Counted from the first letter of the stretch, positions 11,976 to 25,439 are shown. The stretch: DNA of 64,000 nucleotides from Panaeolus papilionaceus (GCA_015501605.1 JADNRZ010000029.1:1-64000); one strand, 5' to 3'. The notes: generated by a model not told the origin, from the letters alone. Program-made: numbers and translations.

Positions 11976-13372
11976 TCATTCCCCATGCTTGAACCATTTT
12001 GCAACACAACGCTTGGAAGCATCTAATGCTAAGCGAGCACGATCTTTGAGAAGATCGGTTGCATCAATTGACAGTCTTGCTTGAACTGTCCCATTGCTCA
12101 AATGATCCACACGAATCACTGGTTCCAATTTCCATCTCCCAAACAAAGTTCTAGGCTTTGTGTTTGGGCATACATTTGCAGCAATAATGGACTTGCAGAG
12201 ATCCTGAGCAGCTTCCTCACAACCAGGTGGCAAATCACCAAAGTTGTCAAACTGATCAATGAACTTTGTGAGCGTCTTGTGGTTCTCCCTCCAGTTCCTT
12301 TCCAGGATGGCCCTGAGGTCAGCATTGCTTCTTGCATCAGGTTGGGCCAGATCCAATTCAATAATTTGCTTTTCCTGGAGAGCATTCTGGATGTGGTCAT
12401 GTAGGTCTTGGTAGAGATGGGGGGATGTTGAAGTTGTATAGATGGGGAAGACTCTGTTCAAAAGGTATTTGCGATCAATTGCTAGAAGTGCAGAGTTCCT
12501 AGTATTCATAAATCTGATGACATCAGTGCTTGGGTTGTTGACAAACTCCTATAGAGGGTCAGTAAATGATACAGGAAAATAATAGAATATTGAACAATTA
12601 CCTCCAAAGTTTCATCTCTCAGTTGTGCAAAGTTAGACTCTGCTCGTTTTTGAGTTTGTTTGTTGTGCACAGTGTCCCACATGGTGGTGATGACTATTAG
12701 TGAACAAGACCTGGAATTGTCTTCAAGAAGCTTCTTGAGCATCTTGAATGTTCTGCGCCGACTTCCAGGCAGTCGAGTTTCTGTAATAGGGGTAAAATAT
12801 AAGATACCTGTGGAGTAATGGATACTATTAGAACAAATTAGTTCAGTTGCCCAGTCTAGATGAGAAGAACTAGCATACTCGTTGTCCTTGCTCCACTTTT
12901 TTACCATGTTCACAATTTCAATCTCAGAGATCTTCGAGTCCGAAAATCCGGGGGTATCGATCAGATATACTGGGTGCATTGTGCCGTCCCAGTGGGCGTA
13001 CATAACATTTACAAGTCGGTAAGCAGTGACAGTCTGTGTGTATCCTGCTAGCTGGTCCTTCGAGATTGACAGCTTCTGAGATTTGCCCGCAAATGCTTCA
13101 ATGAACTGGAACATAAAGCAATAGTAAAACATTCAGATTTATTGGATGTAACTGAGATGGATGATATTTAACTTACTGCGCTTTTCCCAGCACCAGTAGG
13201 TCCCATGATGCTGTACCAATGCATTATTAAATATGTCCAAAGTTCACAGATATTGTACAGATTGCACATACAGATATATGACTGGATCCAGGTCCCGGGG
13301 TATGCGAGTGGTCACAGGTTCGACAGATATATCACCGGTGATTTTAATGTATGTGAGTTTAGCAATATCCAT
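11976..13372 (-). CDS. GTPase A: AIG1-like / small P-loop GTPase, five exons
   Basis: This is a predicted GTP-binding protein of 385 aa. The minus-strand exons are 13372-13272, 13210-13177, 13105-12879, 12824-12602 and 12548-11976. Junctions are GT/AG and the sum is 386 codons including stop. G1 (Walker A) is GPTGAGKS at residues 37-44, encoded wholly within the 34-nt exon 2. G3 is DTPG at 95-98 within VYLIDTPGFSD. G4 is probably TMWD at 168-171. The C-terminal 190 residues are helical-looking, with LYQDLHDHIQNALQ and ENHKTLTKFI stretches. No signal peptide or membrane segment is seen. The fourth intron-exon border uses a 54-nt intron that stays in frame and open. The ATG at 13372 is chosen because sequence upstream is frameshifted relative to copies C and D. 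The function is unknown; related basidiomycete proteins are annotated only as G-domain proteins. Confidence 0.85.
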
Positions 13373-13629
13373 AGCGAGAGTGATAGTAAGCAAGTAACGC
13401 TGCGAAATTGAAGATATCGTCGAGTAGGCGAGATGCGAGATGGCGAACGTTGAAGTGCAAGGTGTGATGGACAGTCGGGTGCGTGTCAGACAGGAGGCAA
13501 GCATCCCGATTATCTTAGGCAGGTGATCGTTCAATATTTTATCTTATCACACAGCTCCCGTACATTCAGTCCCTACATACTACAGTACAATCAAAATTCA
13601 TATCGCGAAATGCGTAACCGATAAATGTG

Positions 13630-16600
13630 TCTATATCTTCTTAGATTCATCCAGGCGTTTTTAGCATTTCAGGCAAGAAGACGGTCAGGCCCTGTCCCTA
13701 TGAGCACGTCCTGGAGCCTCGGGCATGACCTTCATCACTCCCTGTGCTTGTGCTCCAATCCCCGAATGTCGGCTCTGTCGTCCCTTTGGGGCCCCCACTC
13801 TCGTCAGCTTCCATACACATAATTTAGATAACTCCTGGCCGCTTCCCGAACCCATACCCGTCACTTCATTGAGAGGTGAGCGAAATCCCTTCGTCCCTCA
13901 CGGCATTACCCCAATATGCCCTAAAACCAAGATTCTTCTGCAATCTACCCTTCCAGTACTCTCGCACAGCGCTCTACCGCCATCCATCCACGTGCTAACA
14001 AAATGCGACACCCCACCTTGTCGCATATTGCGAACGCAGTGAAGAATCCCGTCGGGGAGATAGTACTGTAACCACGACAGCGACTCGAGAGTGGAGACAT
14101 CAGCAGACGCGATGGTGGCCAAACGCTCCTTTCCATCCTTTCAATCGACAGTCATTATCTGTCAACATGACTCCACAGGTTCCTTGCACCTCCCGTCGCT
14201 AACCCTATGCCGAACATGACAATCTGACCACCTTTAACAAGCTTTCTTGGGGCATCGGTGACGACCAGAGCCGGTGGAGATTAATGAAAAGCAGGGTAGG
14301 CTGTTCGGGTTCGTGGTCCAAGAGGTTTGAGGCCGATCGGCGGACGCAGACTTGATGTAAACGTGAAAGTGGTGGTACATATCTACGTCGCAGCTCCTTG
14401 CACAGGCACAGCCACCGATTCTTGCGCTCCCTTAACAACTTTCCTTTTCATCAGGCTCTATAGCGCCTGGCTGGGGTTGACAATGAATAGGCGATAGCGC
14501 TGTTACGCTGTGTAAGCCAGACGAGGCGAACATTCCTGTAAGGGGTGGTGTTGATGACGATGTTGAGGGGAAAAAGTGTGGTGAGGTCGCAGCAAGGGTG
14601 ATACACGAAATCGGTCGCATCATGTAACTTTCATAAGGACCTGGAATTTAAGAGAACAAATGCCATTATTTGATCTAAATACACAAAAGATGCTGAAGTT
14701 CAGTTAGATATCGGCGGCATAATGTAGGAGTGATAATAAGAGAATTTGACTCACAAATAGGTATCTCGCTCAAATCATCCATCATTCCTACGAGTACCAA
14801 CCCTCCTCTCCTATGCCATTTCAAGCCATCATCATCCTCCGTCAGCTCCACCTCCATTTCAACCCACATTCCATCCTTCTTTCGCCCCAAACTCAATGCC
14901 AATCGCGTCCAGATGGGACACCGTCTGATCCATCGCGCAGCCACACCCAATAATCCGACCACCTCGGCAACAACAACGTTTCCTGGGTCATCAACGACAC
15001 ACAGAGACGGCAAAAACCCATAAAATGCAGCGTGAGGTGTTAGGGCAGGTGTTCCAGGAGGAGTGAGGCCCATCCCGCGAGCCAGGCTCGACGTAGAGGC
15101 GAAAGTGGTTGTGGGTCCACGTGGCCCGACCGCCAGGTCACCTCATGCGACCACCCTCCCTCTCACTTCCTCCCTTGTTCCAACTCTTTCAAAGCGCAAT
15201 ATCCACCCGGCACCAGACCATCATCGCGACGATCATGACGAATTGAGCTAAAAAAAAAAGAAAAAAGGACGGGGTAAGGATATTGAACCCTGCGTAGATC
15301 AAGTTTGAAACAGTACCTGCAGGAGTAACGCCACATGATGACACGGAGAAAGCGGAGTTTTTGTGAGTAGAAGTAGGATGATTATTATATGCATAGGTGG
15401 AAGAGGTGAACTAGAAGATGATATCCGACACGATGGACGTTAGAAGTCTTGGCAAAGTTGGAGTGAGCTGTGCGGTGTTGGTATAGGAATATAGGGTGAA
15501 CGGCAACGCCGGAGATGAGACAATGGCACTGGTAGAGAGTTCTATGAGAATATTCAACGATGGGGGGTGATAGCGCGTCAGTTCTGGGACTTTCTGGGCG
15601 AGGTTCATGGGGAACGGTGGGTCTCGTTGAGAGAATGCCTGCGGTAGTCGCAGAAAAAAAAAGGAAGGACGTGTCAGAGCCTTAGTCGCCGTTGACGCCG
15701 TAACGGAGTGCAGAAGGGGGGGTTGAAGATGTTGAGGATGAAACGTCAGTTTGTGAGTGGATTTTTTGAGAAAAACGTGCGTTTTTCATCCATCGGTTTA
15801 CGCCTCCAAGAGGGTGAGCCATTGGTGATAATCAGACTCCTGATACCGACATGCCCCATCATGTCAACATTCTGAGCAAGCCTAGTCAGAACTCTGCCAG
15901 CCTTCTGAACTCGTAGTTCCCCTCTCGCCAGCTGACAGCCACCGACCCGACCCAAATTCCGATCCTGCACTCCAACATGAGCACACGCGGTACAACAAGG
16001 TCGGCCATATGACTGCTGCTTTGTTTAACCAAATCATCAGCATCTTCAATCTGTCCAGGTAATAAATGCACATAGCTATTCCCAATCCTTCGTCACATGG
16101 TCTCCTTCGTCTTTGACACGTAATACATAAATTGAGAGGGAGTGATGGACGTGGCTGCTGGTAATCTATGGTAATAAGGATTAGTGAATAAAGTTAGACG
16201 ACGACAGGTTCTTGTGACGAACGGCTGACCTGCAGTGTAATTACGAGCCAGTGGAGAAGGCGGAAGAGATCATGGATGTATGATAGATACTTGACGTAGT
16301 GTAGACTTAATATAACGCGACCATTGGACAGTAACAGAAAGGAAATCATAGCATAATGATAGCATTGTTCTTAATAAGTACACTGAAAACGATGATGTTA
16401 GTCAGAGCCAGGAAGAATAAATGAAATACGTACAGATATCTAGTTTAAACGCGGTTGAAAGCCATTAAGGACACCCATGATATCATGGTCTCTGTATTGC
16501 GACAGCGCGTCGTAAAAAGATCAGGGAAACAAGATAGGGCCCAACGCAATCCTAGCCACTGTAGCCACGCGGTCATAACGAATCTTCAGCCTAAATAAAG

Positions 16601-17200
16601 AACATAGATGAAGAGAGGCGGGGAATGAGATGAGTGTCGTTCAGCTGAAGTGAAGAAAGTCAATGGTGGTGGTTTGGGATCAACCCGGTTTGATGGTTCA
16701 CATACCTTGGTCAATTCAAACACCGACATGCCCAATCCTTTGTAGGCGCGATGTCCATGTTCGTAGTCTCCCTAATTGAGCTCTCTCTGTGTTTTGGTTT
16801 TCGTCCATTTTATTATATGAGGCTGGAGATTCCCTTCATATCGAACCGTCCAAACTATGCACTGTTCCCATCAGCGTGATTTGCTGAACTGGCTAGCGTT
16901 CTCCTCCCCATGAACCCGATATTCGTGAACACGTCGGATGTCAGTGTTTTTTTTGCCTCTCAGCTCCTCGTTTCCTCGATCTCTGCACGGCACACAACGG
17001 ACGTGTAGCATGGCATTGACAATACAATTGGCATACGTGTCTTCAGACTCGAAGAAAAGACGACGCTCGAACAGCCTGGATCTTTTGAGATTTTTATTCG
17101 TAGACCAATTAACATGGAAGACGACTGTTGTGGTGAGAATTGGGACGAGAGCAAAAGGGCACTGTGTTATCAGCGACGAGAAAAAGATGCTAAAATAATG
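13630..17200 (-). repeat. repeat unit U3 (blocks V-P-X-Q'-W-Y), the most complete copy
   Basis: This is the full block order in one place: V about 13630-14150, P 14150-14640, X 14690-15260, Q' 15180-15900, W 16370-16740 and Y 16780-17200. V on the minus strand gives the conserved phrase YLPDGILHC and, further on, VSTWMDGG. It follows GTPase A directly, as the equivalent units follow B and D. No block keeps an open frame into its neighbour, and no known domain is recognised. Treat this as a decayed or heavily spliced gene family. Confidence 0.6.
14755..15073 (-). pseudogene. X-block coding remnant, unknown family
   Basis: The minus-strand frame from 15073 stays open over block X. It contains LTPPGTPALTPHAAF, VVDDPGN and an acidic tail ending in MDDLSEIPI, immediately before a plausible donor GTGAGTCAAATT. 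In other copies the frame after VVDDPGK continues as VVVGGGRSIGWGG, while here it moves to the alternative frame, which suggests an indel. Homologous stretches occur at 5.8, 18.7, 20.2, 26.8, 35.0 and 45.0 kb. The family is not recognised. Confidence 0.35.
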
Positions 17201-17269
17201 ATTGGAATGTGTCTAGCAGGGGACGATGTAAATAGTTATGGTGACTGACAGACAGGTCGACATAGAGGG

Positions 17270-19480
17270 ATGTGAGTCGTCGTGCGCAGGTCAGATAATG
17301 ACACTAAATATCAGTGGTGAGTTAGCCCCCTCTCGTCACCCTCTATGCCCATAATTTAAACTCCCCGTGTCCCCTCCATCGAGGGGGAAGCAACACCATT
17401 TCATTCTTCACGACATGCTTCACGACACTCTTCCGATAGGGCCTGGCCCATCACCATTACCATTGTACGCGGGTTCCTCTGTATTCCACCCTTGCAATGC
17501 CCTCGCAGGACGCTGTATGACCGTTCATCCACACACTAATACAATGTGACACCCAACCTCGTCGCATATGGTCAACACAATAGAGAATGCTGTCAGGGAG
17601 ATGATATTCTAACGGTCGCAGCGAGTGGCTGCGTCGTCGAATTTGAAAGGTGACAACGTGTGCATGGACTTCCGCGCCAAGATTGGGGGTGGTGGAGGAG
17701 GAATAACGGTGAAAGAGGCCGGGTGAAGGTGCCGGCAAAAGGGGTGACATTAACAGACGCGATAGTAGCAAGGCAGGAACGATTACACTGTCTGACCTCA
17801 GTTGCCCCGCCTTCTTTCTCCCTCCTCCACATCACCCCTCATCCTATCGCCTTTTCATCCCCCCAATCAACACTTATTATCTCGAGACATGACTCCAAAA
17901 TTTCCTCGCACCCTCCCAGCATTAACCCTACACCCTGCATGAAAATCTGACCACCGCCAATGACAAGCATTCCTGGCGCATAAACGCCGCCCAGAGCCAG
18001 CGGAGGTCAATGAAAAGCAGGGTAGGGTGTTCAGGTTCGTGGTACAAGAGTTTTGAAGCCGATCGAGGGAGTCAGGCCTGACCTAGACGCGAAAGTGGTA
18101 TTTCATGTCCACGTCGCGGCTACTTGCACAGCCACAGCCACCGATTCTTGTGTGCCCTCACCAAAACTTCACTCGTAATCGGGCTCTATACAGCCTGGCT
18201 GGGGTTGACTACGGATGGTCGACAGCGCTGTTATGCTGTGAGTCGTACACCGCAAACATTACCGTAAGGAGTGGCGTTGATGACGACGATGAGGGGAGGG
18301 GAAGGACGTAGCGCAATTGGATCATCAGCGAAACATGCGGCAATCACAATCAGAGGCTGCGAGTAGCTTTCAAATGGATGTGTAATTTGAAAATAAAATG
18401 CCATTATTTGATCTAAATACATAAAATGTGCTGAGGCTCAGTTAGATATCGGTGGCATAAGTAGGAGTGATAATAAAAGAATCTGACTCACAAATATCTC
18501 GCTCAACTCATCCGTCACATCTACAATAGCCGACTCTCTTCGAATACCCCATTTTCAAGCCGCTGTCGTCATGGTATCTAGGTCCATTTGAAGCAGCATT
18601 CCATCCTTCTTTCTACCCCCATACCCAACTTCAATCGCGTCCAGATGGGACAGCATCTCAGGTATCAGACCGCCCCACCCAATACTCCGACCACCTCCAA
18701 CAACCACCTTTCCTGGGTCATCAACGACACCCAGAGCCAGCAAATGCCCATGAAAAGCAGCGTGGAGTGTTAAGGTAGGTGCTCCAGGAGGAGTGAGGTC
18801 CATCGCCTGAGCCTAGCCTGACTTATGAGTCAAAGTGCTGGAGTGATGATGCCTGATGGCCGAGTCTGCCCCTATTTGCTCACGCGACAACACCCTCCCC
18901 TTTTGCGTCTTGCTCTGTTCAACTCTAGCATTTCGGCGCCTGCTACACTCTTACAGTATACGGTGCGTCAGACGTCCATAATGAACAACTGAGTTACAAA
19001 GGTTGAGGTGTTGAAAGTCGTGTCAAAAAGACGAAATGGTAGATCCTCGGGATTGTCAGTTTTTCACGAAGAGTATGGATGGGAAGGCAGCGCCGTGTGA
19101 GGTCATGGGACGAAGAAGGCTGATGGTTGTGGTATAGGGATGAGGAGCGTGATGTAGTGATCATTGGAGAATGGTAGGTGTCTAGTTGAGAATGTATGCG
19201 GTTCCGTCAGAGTGGCAGAGAAAGGATGGGACGACGTCTTTGAGCTTTTGTCGACGATGAGGTGACAGGTTGTAGAAAGGGGAGACAATGTTGAGTTTTG
19301 GGAAGAGAAACACCTGCGGGTTGCATCCATCATTTACGCTCCTCCGGGGCGATGAGCCACATGTGAAAATGTGATTTCCAGGTACTAGATCAACGCCACC
19401 ACGACAGCGCCCCAAAATCTTCATCTTCCAAACTCCGCGTTCTCTACAACGCCCCTTCTCCGCTTCTGACATATGCCCCA
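17270..19480 (-). repeat. repeat unit U4 (blocks V-P-X-Q)
   Basis: V is about 17270-17880, P about 17880-18400, X about 18430-18850 and Q about 18870-19480. It is collinear with 33740-35780 over the whole stretch and, from P onward, with 5020-6660. Minus-strand frames give LPDSILYCVDHMRRG (V), LGVVDDPGKVVVGGG (X) and PGNHIFTCGSS (Q). The copies diverge by many small indels. Confidence 0.6.
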
Positions 19481-19539
19481 GCGGAACGACGAGACGGGGT
19501 GGGCGTGGGCTGCATAATGTATAAGATAGGAAAGCTTAC

Positions 19540-22110
19540 CCTCATGCTAATCCCACCACACCTAACGAGCTTGCCTGGTGCATCAGCGACGTCCAGAGCC
19601 AGCAGGGGTCAATGAAAAGCACCGTAGGGTATAAAGATAGTTGTTACAAGAGGATTGAGCCCAATCAGAGGAGCCAGGTATGAACCAGACGTGAAAGTGG
19701 TGGTACATGTCTACGTTGCAGTTCCCTGCACAGACAGACACAGCCACCGATTCTTGCCCTCTTCCCCAACACTTTTGCCTCAAATGACCCTATAACCCCT
19801 GGTTGGGGGTGAGCCCAACAACTGGAATATTCCCGTAAGGGGTGGCATTGATGACGACTTGGGGAGGGGAAGGATGTGATGGGATTGGAGCATAGAGGAA
19901 ACAAGACGAGCACAATTTGTGGCTGGAAATAGCTTTCAAATAGACCTGTGACGTGAAAATAAAAATGCCAATATTCGAGCTAAATACACAAATGATGCTG
20001 AAGTTTAGTCGGATACGGGACGTCTAAGTAATAGTAATACTCGAAGAAATTTACTCACAAATATCTCACTGAACCTCCCGTCACTACGACTACCAACCCC
20101 CCTCTCATACCCCACTTTCATGACATCGTCATCCTCCTTGTTCTCCACGTCCATCAAACCGCATTCCATCCTTTTTCCAGCCCAATACTCAACGACAATC
20201 ACATCCAGGTAGTCCACCATCTCAGTTCTCGCATCGCCCCACCCAATACTCCAACGACCGCCAACAAGAACATTTCCTGGGTTATCAACCACGCCCAGAG
20301 CCAGCTAACGACCATGAAAAGCAGCATAGGGTGTCAAGGTAGGTGTTCCAGGAGGAGTGATGTCCATCACGCAAGCCCGGCTCGACCTGGAGGTGAAAGT
20401 GGTTGTGGATCCACGTGGCCCGACCACCAAGTCACCCATGCGGCCATATCCTCCCTTTCGCTTCCTGCCTTGTTCCAACGTCATGCCTCAACAATTACTT
20501 TCCACCAGACTTTGATATTGGTGAGTTGAGTGACGATAATAAAAACCGGGAAGGGTGAGTGGATGTCGCGTCCACCAAGGCGGAAACAGTATGCATGTGC
20601 AGGAGTGATGTGAGGCGACGAGACCAAGAAATAAAAGAATTGGTGAATTGAAACAGCAAGAGGGTATTTGGAGGGGAACGGCAAGAAGATGTGCGTGGTG
20701 GTCCTTGGGAGTCTTGACCAGGTTGAAGCAAGTCGTGTGGGTGGGTATAGGAATCTAACCTGCAGACGAATGGGCGACAAAAAAAAAAAAAAAGGATACT
20801 GGCAGAGAGCACTGTGAGGAGAGGGATATTCCACGCGGGGTTTGACGAGCGTGTCAGTTCAGGGAGGTTAAGGGTGAGGTTCATGAAGTAGGGTGGGTGT
20901 CTTGTTGAGAGAATGTGTATGGTGGAAAAAGGGTGGGGCGATGTGTCAGAGCATTCGTCGCCATTGATGGCGTAACAGGGCGCGGAAAGGGGGGAGAGAA
21001 TGCTGAGGTTGGAACGTCGGGTGGGCCCGGTGGGGCGTAGGTGTCAGAGAAGACGTGTGCCTCGCATCCATCGTACACGCTCCTCCAAGAGAAAGATATG
21101 CCGCGATAACTATGGATCCATACACCGACAGAGCTTGCCCGACGGTATCAACTCCCTGCTCTCTTCTGGCTAGCTGACTACCGCCGACCCCAACGCAAGC
21201 CTCCTATCTTGTACCCCAATGGTTGTTTGGTCGGTATGCAAGCACATCTGTGCTATTTCACCAAATCGTCAGCGTCTTCAAGCTGTCAAATAATAAATGG
21301 CCATACCTAGACCCAACCCTCCATAACAGGCATGCCTTCCTTGTGAAGTAAACCGAGAGGGAGTACTGAATGAGTCCACTGATAATGTGTGATTGGGGAT
21401 TAGTTCATGGATCTGGACGGAGACTCAAGACAAGCATGCTCACCTGGCAACCTAAATGTTCCAATCTCCACCACTGGAAGCTCAGATGAGGCTTCAGATC
21501 ATTGTCCTCCTCTCGCTGTTGTATGTACTTCTCCAAAACAGCGGTGTGTCGTCAGTTCCCCAATATCTCAACGACCAGAGCAATCTCTCCTTTAAAAATA
21601 ATCCAATGACGGGGCTAATTGATGAGCATATGTTGTGTAGCGTAAATGAGGGGAGACGCATGTGCTCGTAATATGTATGCGACAAGTTTAAGAGCCGAAG
21701 GGAGTTTGGTAAATATTTGACCTAGGCTTAAAACACGGCTCATCGGATAGTGAGGGAAAAGATAATATTGTTCTACATAAGTGCGCTGCAAACGGTGAGT
21801 GTTGGTCATAGGCAGAAAAGGTAAAAGAAATACACACCTGTACCTAGTTAAAACGACTTTAAAGCCAGTATGTGAACCCATGATATCATAGGTCCCTATA
21901 GCGCAAACCACGCGTCAAACGACCCTATGAACTACGGTACCTGCAACATTCCCTCATGCAGGCGAATTCATGAATCTTGAGACGACATTGAGAACAAAAA
22001 GTAGAATAAATAAAAAGGGAATGTGGTGAGTGTTGTTCAGCTTAGGTGACGCGAGACGATGGTGGTGGTTTGAGATCAACCCAGGTTTGATGGGACGCTC
22101 ATCAATTCAA
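19540..22110 (-). repeat. repeat unit U5 (blocks P-X-Q'-W)
   Basis: P is about 19540-19970, X about 19985-20520, Q' about 20440-21290 and W ends near 22090 with TTTGAGATCAACCCAGG. The unit is more diverged than the others, with the frame in X changed to YWAGKR-type sequence. It contains a 15-A run near 20780. No intact gene is supported. Confidence 0.55.
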
Positions 22111-23798
22111 ATGCCGACTCCGCACACCGAGTCGTGTCCCCATACACACTGTTCCCATTAGCATGATCTCCTGAACCCAACGGCACTCTCATTTACCTTG
22201 CGTTAATGAGGGAAGAAAACACGAACATCAAACTGCAGAGTAGAAACAGTTGAATGTCGAAATGGAAAGGTACAAGCAAGAGCTTTCATTTTGAATATAT
22301 ACATTACTCTCATGTTCGTGCTCACTCGTCATTGCTCCTGACTCGTAGTTTGAAACATAATCTGCTCTCTCGCCCACTGTAATCCTTTCCACCCTCAATC
22401 ATCGTGATTTTCACCCTCCCTCCTGCTGCCTGTATTTTGGTACCACCTTTGGAGGTCTTTCCTATTGCTCCAAACCCTTGCGTTCACAGTTCATGATGCT
22501 GCTTTCCCCGCGCCGAGCTTGTGCTATCTTGCCGCTACCCCTTATTTTTCCAACACATGACCTCCGTCTCTTTGAGAAAATCTCAGCTTCGTGAATTTCA
22601 GCTTGATACTTTGAGGTCACCACATTCACAGCCTGCGTCTGAAGCAATCAGTCGCGCACTAATGTTTTCGCCATCTATTATGTATTAGCATCAGACAACA
22701 CCTGGGCATACAATGCTGTATCGCTCTTATCCCCTGTTGACCCCTATGTTCCTCGTTATTCTTCCCCTTTCTAGTTTCATATCTCACCGTTTCCGCAACT
22801 CATACTGTGTTCCTGGACTTTTCCCCCTCTTAAAAATGTACATAGTTTATAGAACATACGAAGATTTTTCTGCCCCATGTTTCGTAGTTCGTGCCCGTGG
22901 GCTCACTCATGTATCACAGAGTTCATTCGACTCACCTCCCTCGTTCATAGGTCGTCTCTCCACTACTTCTCAACTCCTCTCTCCTGCTCCACCTTCTATC
23001 TCATCCCTCTCGCTGACCCTGCAAACTCATCTACATATATGTGTATCCACCATGTCCTTTTCGCCTCCTCCCCTCTCCCACCCACCACTCATATGTTATT
23101 ACATTATTATATACCCATTACACTACCTTTACCCAGAGCGCCACGACAATGTCTGGATATCTCGAGAACAGACAAACAATATTAACAAATGGGTGAAAGA
23201 GCAGTTCCAGTCATCACAACGACGAATCATTGGAGTGAAATGCCACTGAATTCGTCCCCATGTCAAGTTTCCAAACTTGCCACCGAGATTTATTGACTCC
23301 ACCTTGGCAATTGTTCTATATGAGACGCTCATAAACGAGTGAACCGGGATGGAAGTGGGGAGTTTGTTCAGTTTACCCTCACCGGGGTTCATTGGACTTC
23401 ACCCCTACAGTAGTTTTAAACAAGATGCTCAATTATCTTGAGACAGAGCACTATTCAGATGTAATATCGGTGTTGCATGGTGTATCAATTTCAATAAAAG
23501 GAAGATAGGATTTGGATTACATGTTGTAGAGGAATGTGGAACAGAATGACAATAAAATCTACCAGAATGGATAAAGTGCAAGAAGATGGATATGAACAAC
23601 ACAAACCACATGATATACAGCTCAGAACTAAATAAAACAATGGAATAGTGAAAAGGGATGAATGGGAATCACGACGAAAATGAGACTGAGTAGGAAAGTT
23701 AATGGAAGCACAAACAAAGAGTCCTGCAAGATGCACCATCAATCAGAGCACAAATGATTGATAAAGAAATGATGGACACATCAAACATACCTTCAACT
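22110..23798. other. spacer between unit U5 and GTPase B, no supported gene
   Basis: This stretch is not clearly matched by the other units. A plus-strand open frame at 22713-23249 has low-complexity composition and no motif. About 200 bp near 22680-22930 resembles 30560-30730, suggesting a dispersed repeat. The last 400 bases are the 3' flank of GTPase B. Confidence 0.4.
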
Positions 23799-25186
23799 TC
23801 ATTTCCCATACTTGAAGACTTTTGCAACATGATGCTTGGAAGCATTGATTGCAAAATGACTAAGATCTTGGAGGACAATGGGTTGAGATGCTACTGCATG
23901 CTCATTCGATTTAATGTCATCAGCAAGTTCTGGCTCTTGTGCCCATTTCCAGAATACAATTTTCTGCTTCATGTTTGCTGGTCGTGCCTTGGCTAAGATT
24001 GACTTGCGGAGATGGTAAGCAGCATCCCTACACCCAGATGGCAATTCCCCAAAGTTGATAAATTGATTGATGAACTTTGTGAGTGTCTTGTGATTCTCCC
24101 TCTGGTTGCTCTGGAGGATGGCCCTGAGGTTGGCATTAGTTTGTGCTTCAGGTTGGGCCATCTCAAGCTCAATGATTTGCTTTTCCTGAAGAGCACCCTG
24201 GATGCGGTCATGTAGGTCTTGGTAGAGATGGGGGGATGTTGAAGTATGATAGTAGAAGAAGGCAGTACTGAGCATGGGCCTACAATCAATTGCCTGAAGT
24301 GCAGAGTTCCTAGTATTCATAAATTTGATGACATCAGTGCTTGGCCATGCAACAAACTCCTATAGAGGGACAGTAAATGATACAGGAAAGATGACAGAAA
24401 TATTTGAACAATTACTGTCAAAGTTTCATCTTGCAGTTGTGCAAAGTTAGACTCTGCTCGGTTTTGAGTCCGTTCAGTGTGCACAGTGTCCCACATGGTA
24501 GTGATGACAATTAGTGAACAAGACCTGGAATCCTCTTCAAAAAGCTTCTTGAGCATGTTGAATGTTCTGCGCCGACTTCCGGGCAGTCGAGTTTCTGTAA
24601 TAGGGGTAAAATATAAGATACGCATAAAGTAATGGGTACTATTAGAACAAATTAGTTCAGTTGGCCAGTCTAGATCAGAAGAAATAGCATACTAGTGGTC
24701 CTTGCTCCACTGTATTACCATGTTCACAACTTCAATCTCTGAGATCTTCGAGTCCGAAAATCCGGGGGTATCGATCAGATATACTGGGCGTGGTGTGTCG
24801 TCCCAGGTGGTGTGCACAATATTTACAAGTCGGTAAGCGGTGACAGTCTGTGTGTATCCTGCTAGCTGGTCCTTCGAGATTGACAGCTTCTGAGATTTGC
24901 CCGCAAATGCTTCAATGAACTGGAACATAAAGCAATAGTAAAACATTCAGATTTATTGCATGTAAGTGAGAAGGAGGATATTTAACTTACTGAACTTTTC
25001 CCGGCACCAGTAGGTCCCATGATGCTGTACCAATGCTTTATTAAATATGTCCCAAGTTGACAGATATTGTACGGATTGCACATACTAATATACGATTGGA
25101 TACTGGCCCCGGGGTATGTGGGTGGTCACAGGTTCGACAGAAATATCACCGGTGATTTTAATGTATGTGAGTTCAGGAATATCCAT
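23799..25186 (-). CDS. GTPase B: AIG1-like / small P-loop GTPase, five exons
   Basis: This is a paralog of GTPase A with the same exon structure: 25186-25086, 25024-24991, 24919-24693, 24638-24416 and 24359-23799, totalling 382 codons (381 aa). Walker A GPTGAGKS lies in the 34-nt second exon. DTPG and TMWD motifs are present. Read without splicing, a TAG appears after exon 3. It straddles the exon-intron border (TA then G of the donor) and is removed by the 54-nt intron, so the copy need not be dead. The 3' exon encodes the same helical tail as A. The function is unknown and expression is untested. Confidence 0.8.
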
Positions 25187-25439
25187 AGCGAGAGTGATAG
25201 TAAGCAAGTAACGTTGCGAAATTGAAGATATCGTCAAGTAGGCGAGATGCGAGATGGTGAACGTTGAAGTGCAAGGTGTGGTTGACAGTCGTGTGCGTGT
25301 CAGACAGGAGGCAAGCGTCCCGATTATCTTAGGTAGGTGATCATTCAATATTTTATCTTATCACACAGCTCCCGTATATTCAGTCCCTGTATACTACAGT
25401 ACAATCACAATTCATATCACGAAATGCGTAACGGATAAA

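Larger units (their letters stand above)
8420..13540. repeat. long direct segmental duplication, left copy (partner 38880-43540)
   Basis: From the Q' block through the GTPase gene, this segment is collinear with 38880-43540 at clearly high identity by eye. For example, both contain GAAACGACTAGTGAACAG and AGACTGGGG just upstream of the GTPase 3' side. The left copy carries an extra 238-bp insertion at 11172-11409. The duplication therefore includes a whole GTPase gene plus about 3.5 kb of flanking blocks. Confidence 0.8.

Noticed and set aside
11646..12022. Minus-strand hydrophobic open frames near a poly-A run
   Set aside because: They are created by T-rich sequence, are not conserved in the 41.7-kb duplicate, and the poly-A run itself gives poly-Phe.
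22713..23249. Plus-strand open frame of 178 codons
   Set aside because: No motif, biased composition, and no conserved counterpart in the other units.
24680..24700. Apparent nonsense codon in GTPase B (and the same in D)
   Set aside because: The TAG spans the exon 3 donor border and is removed by the 54-nt intron; exon lengths then sum to a full frame in B.
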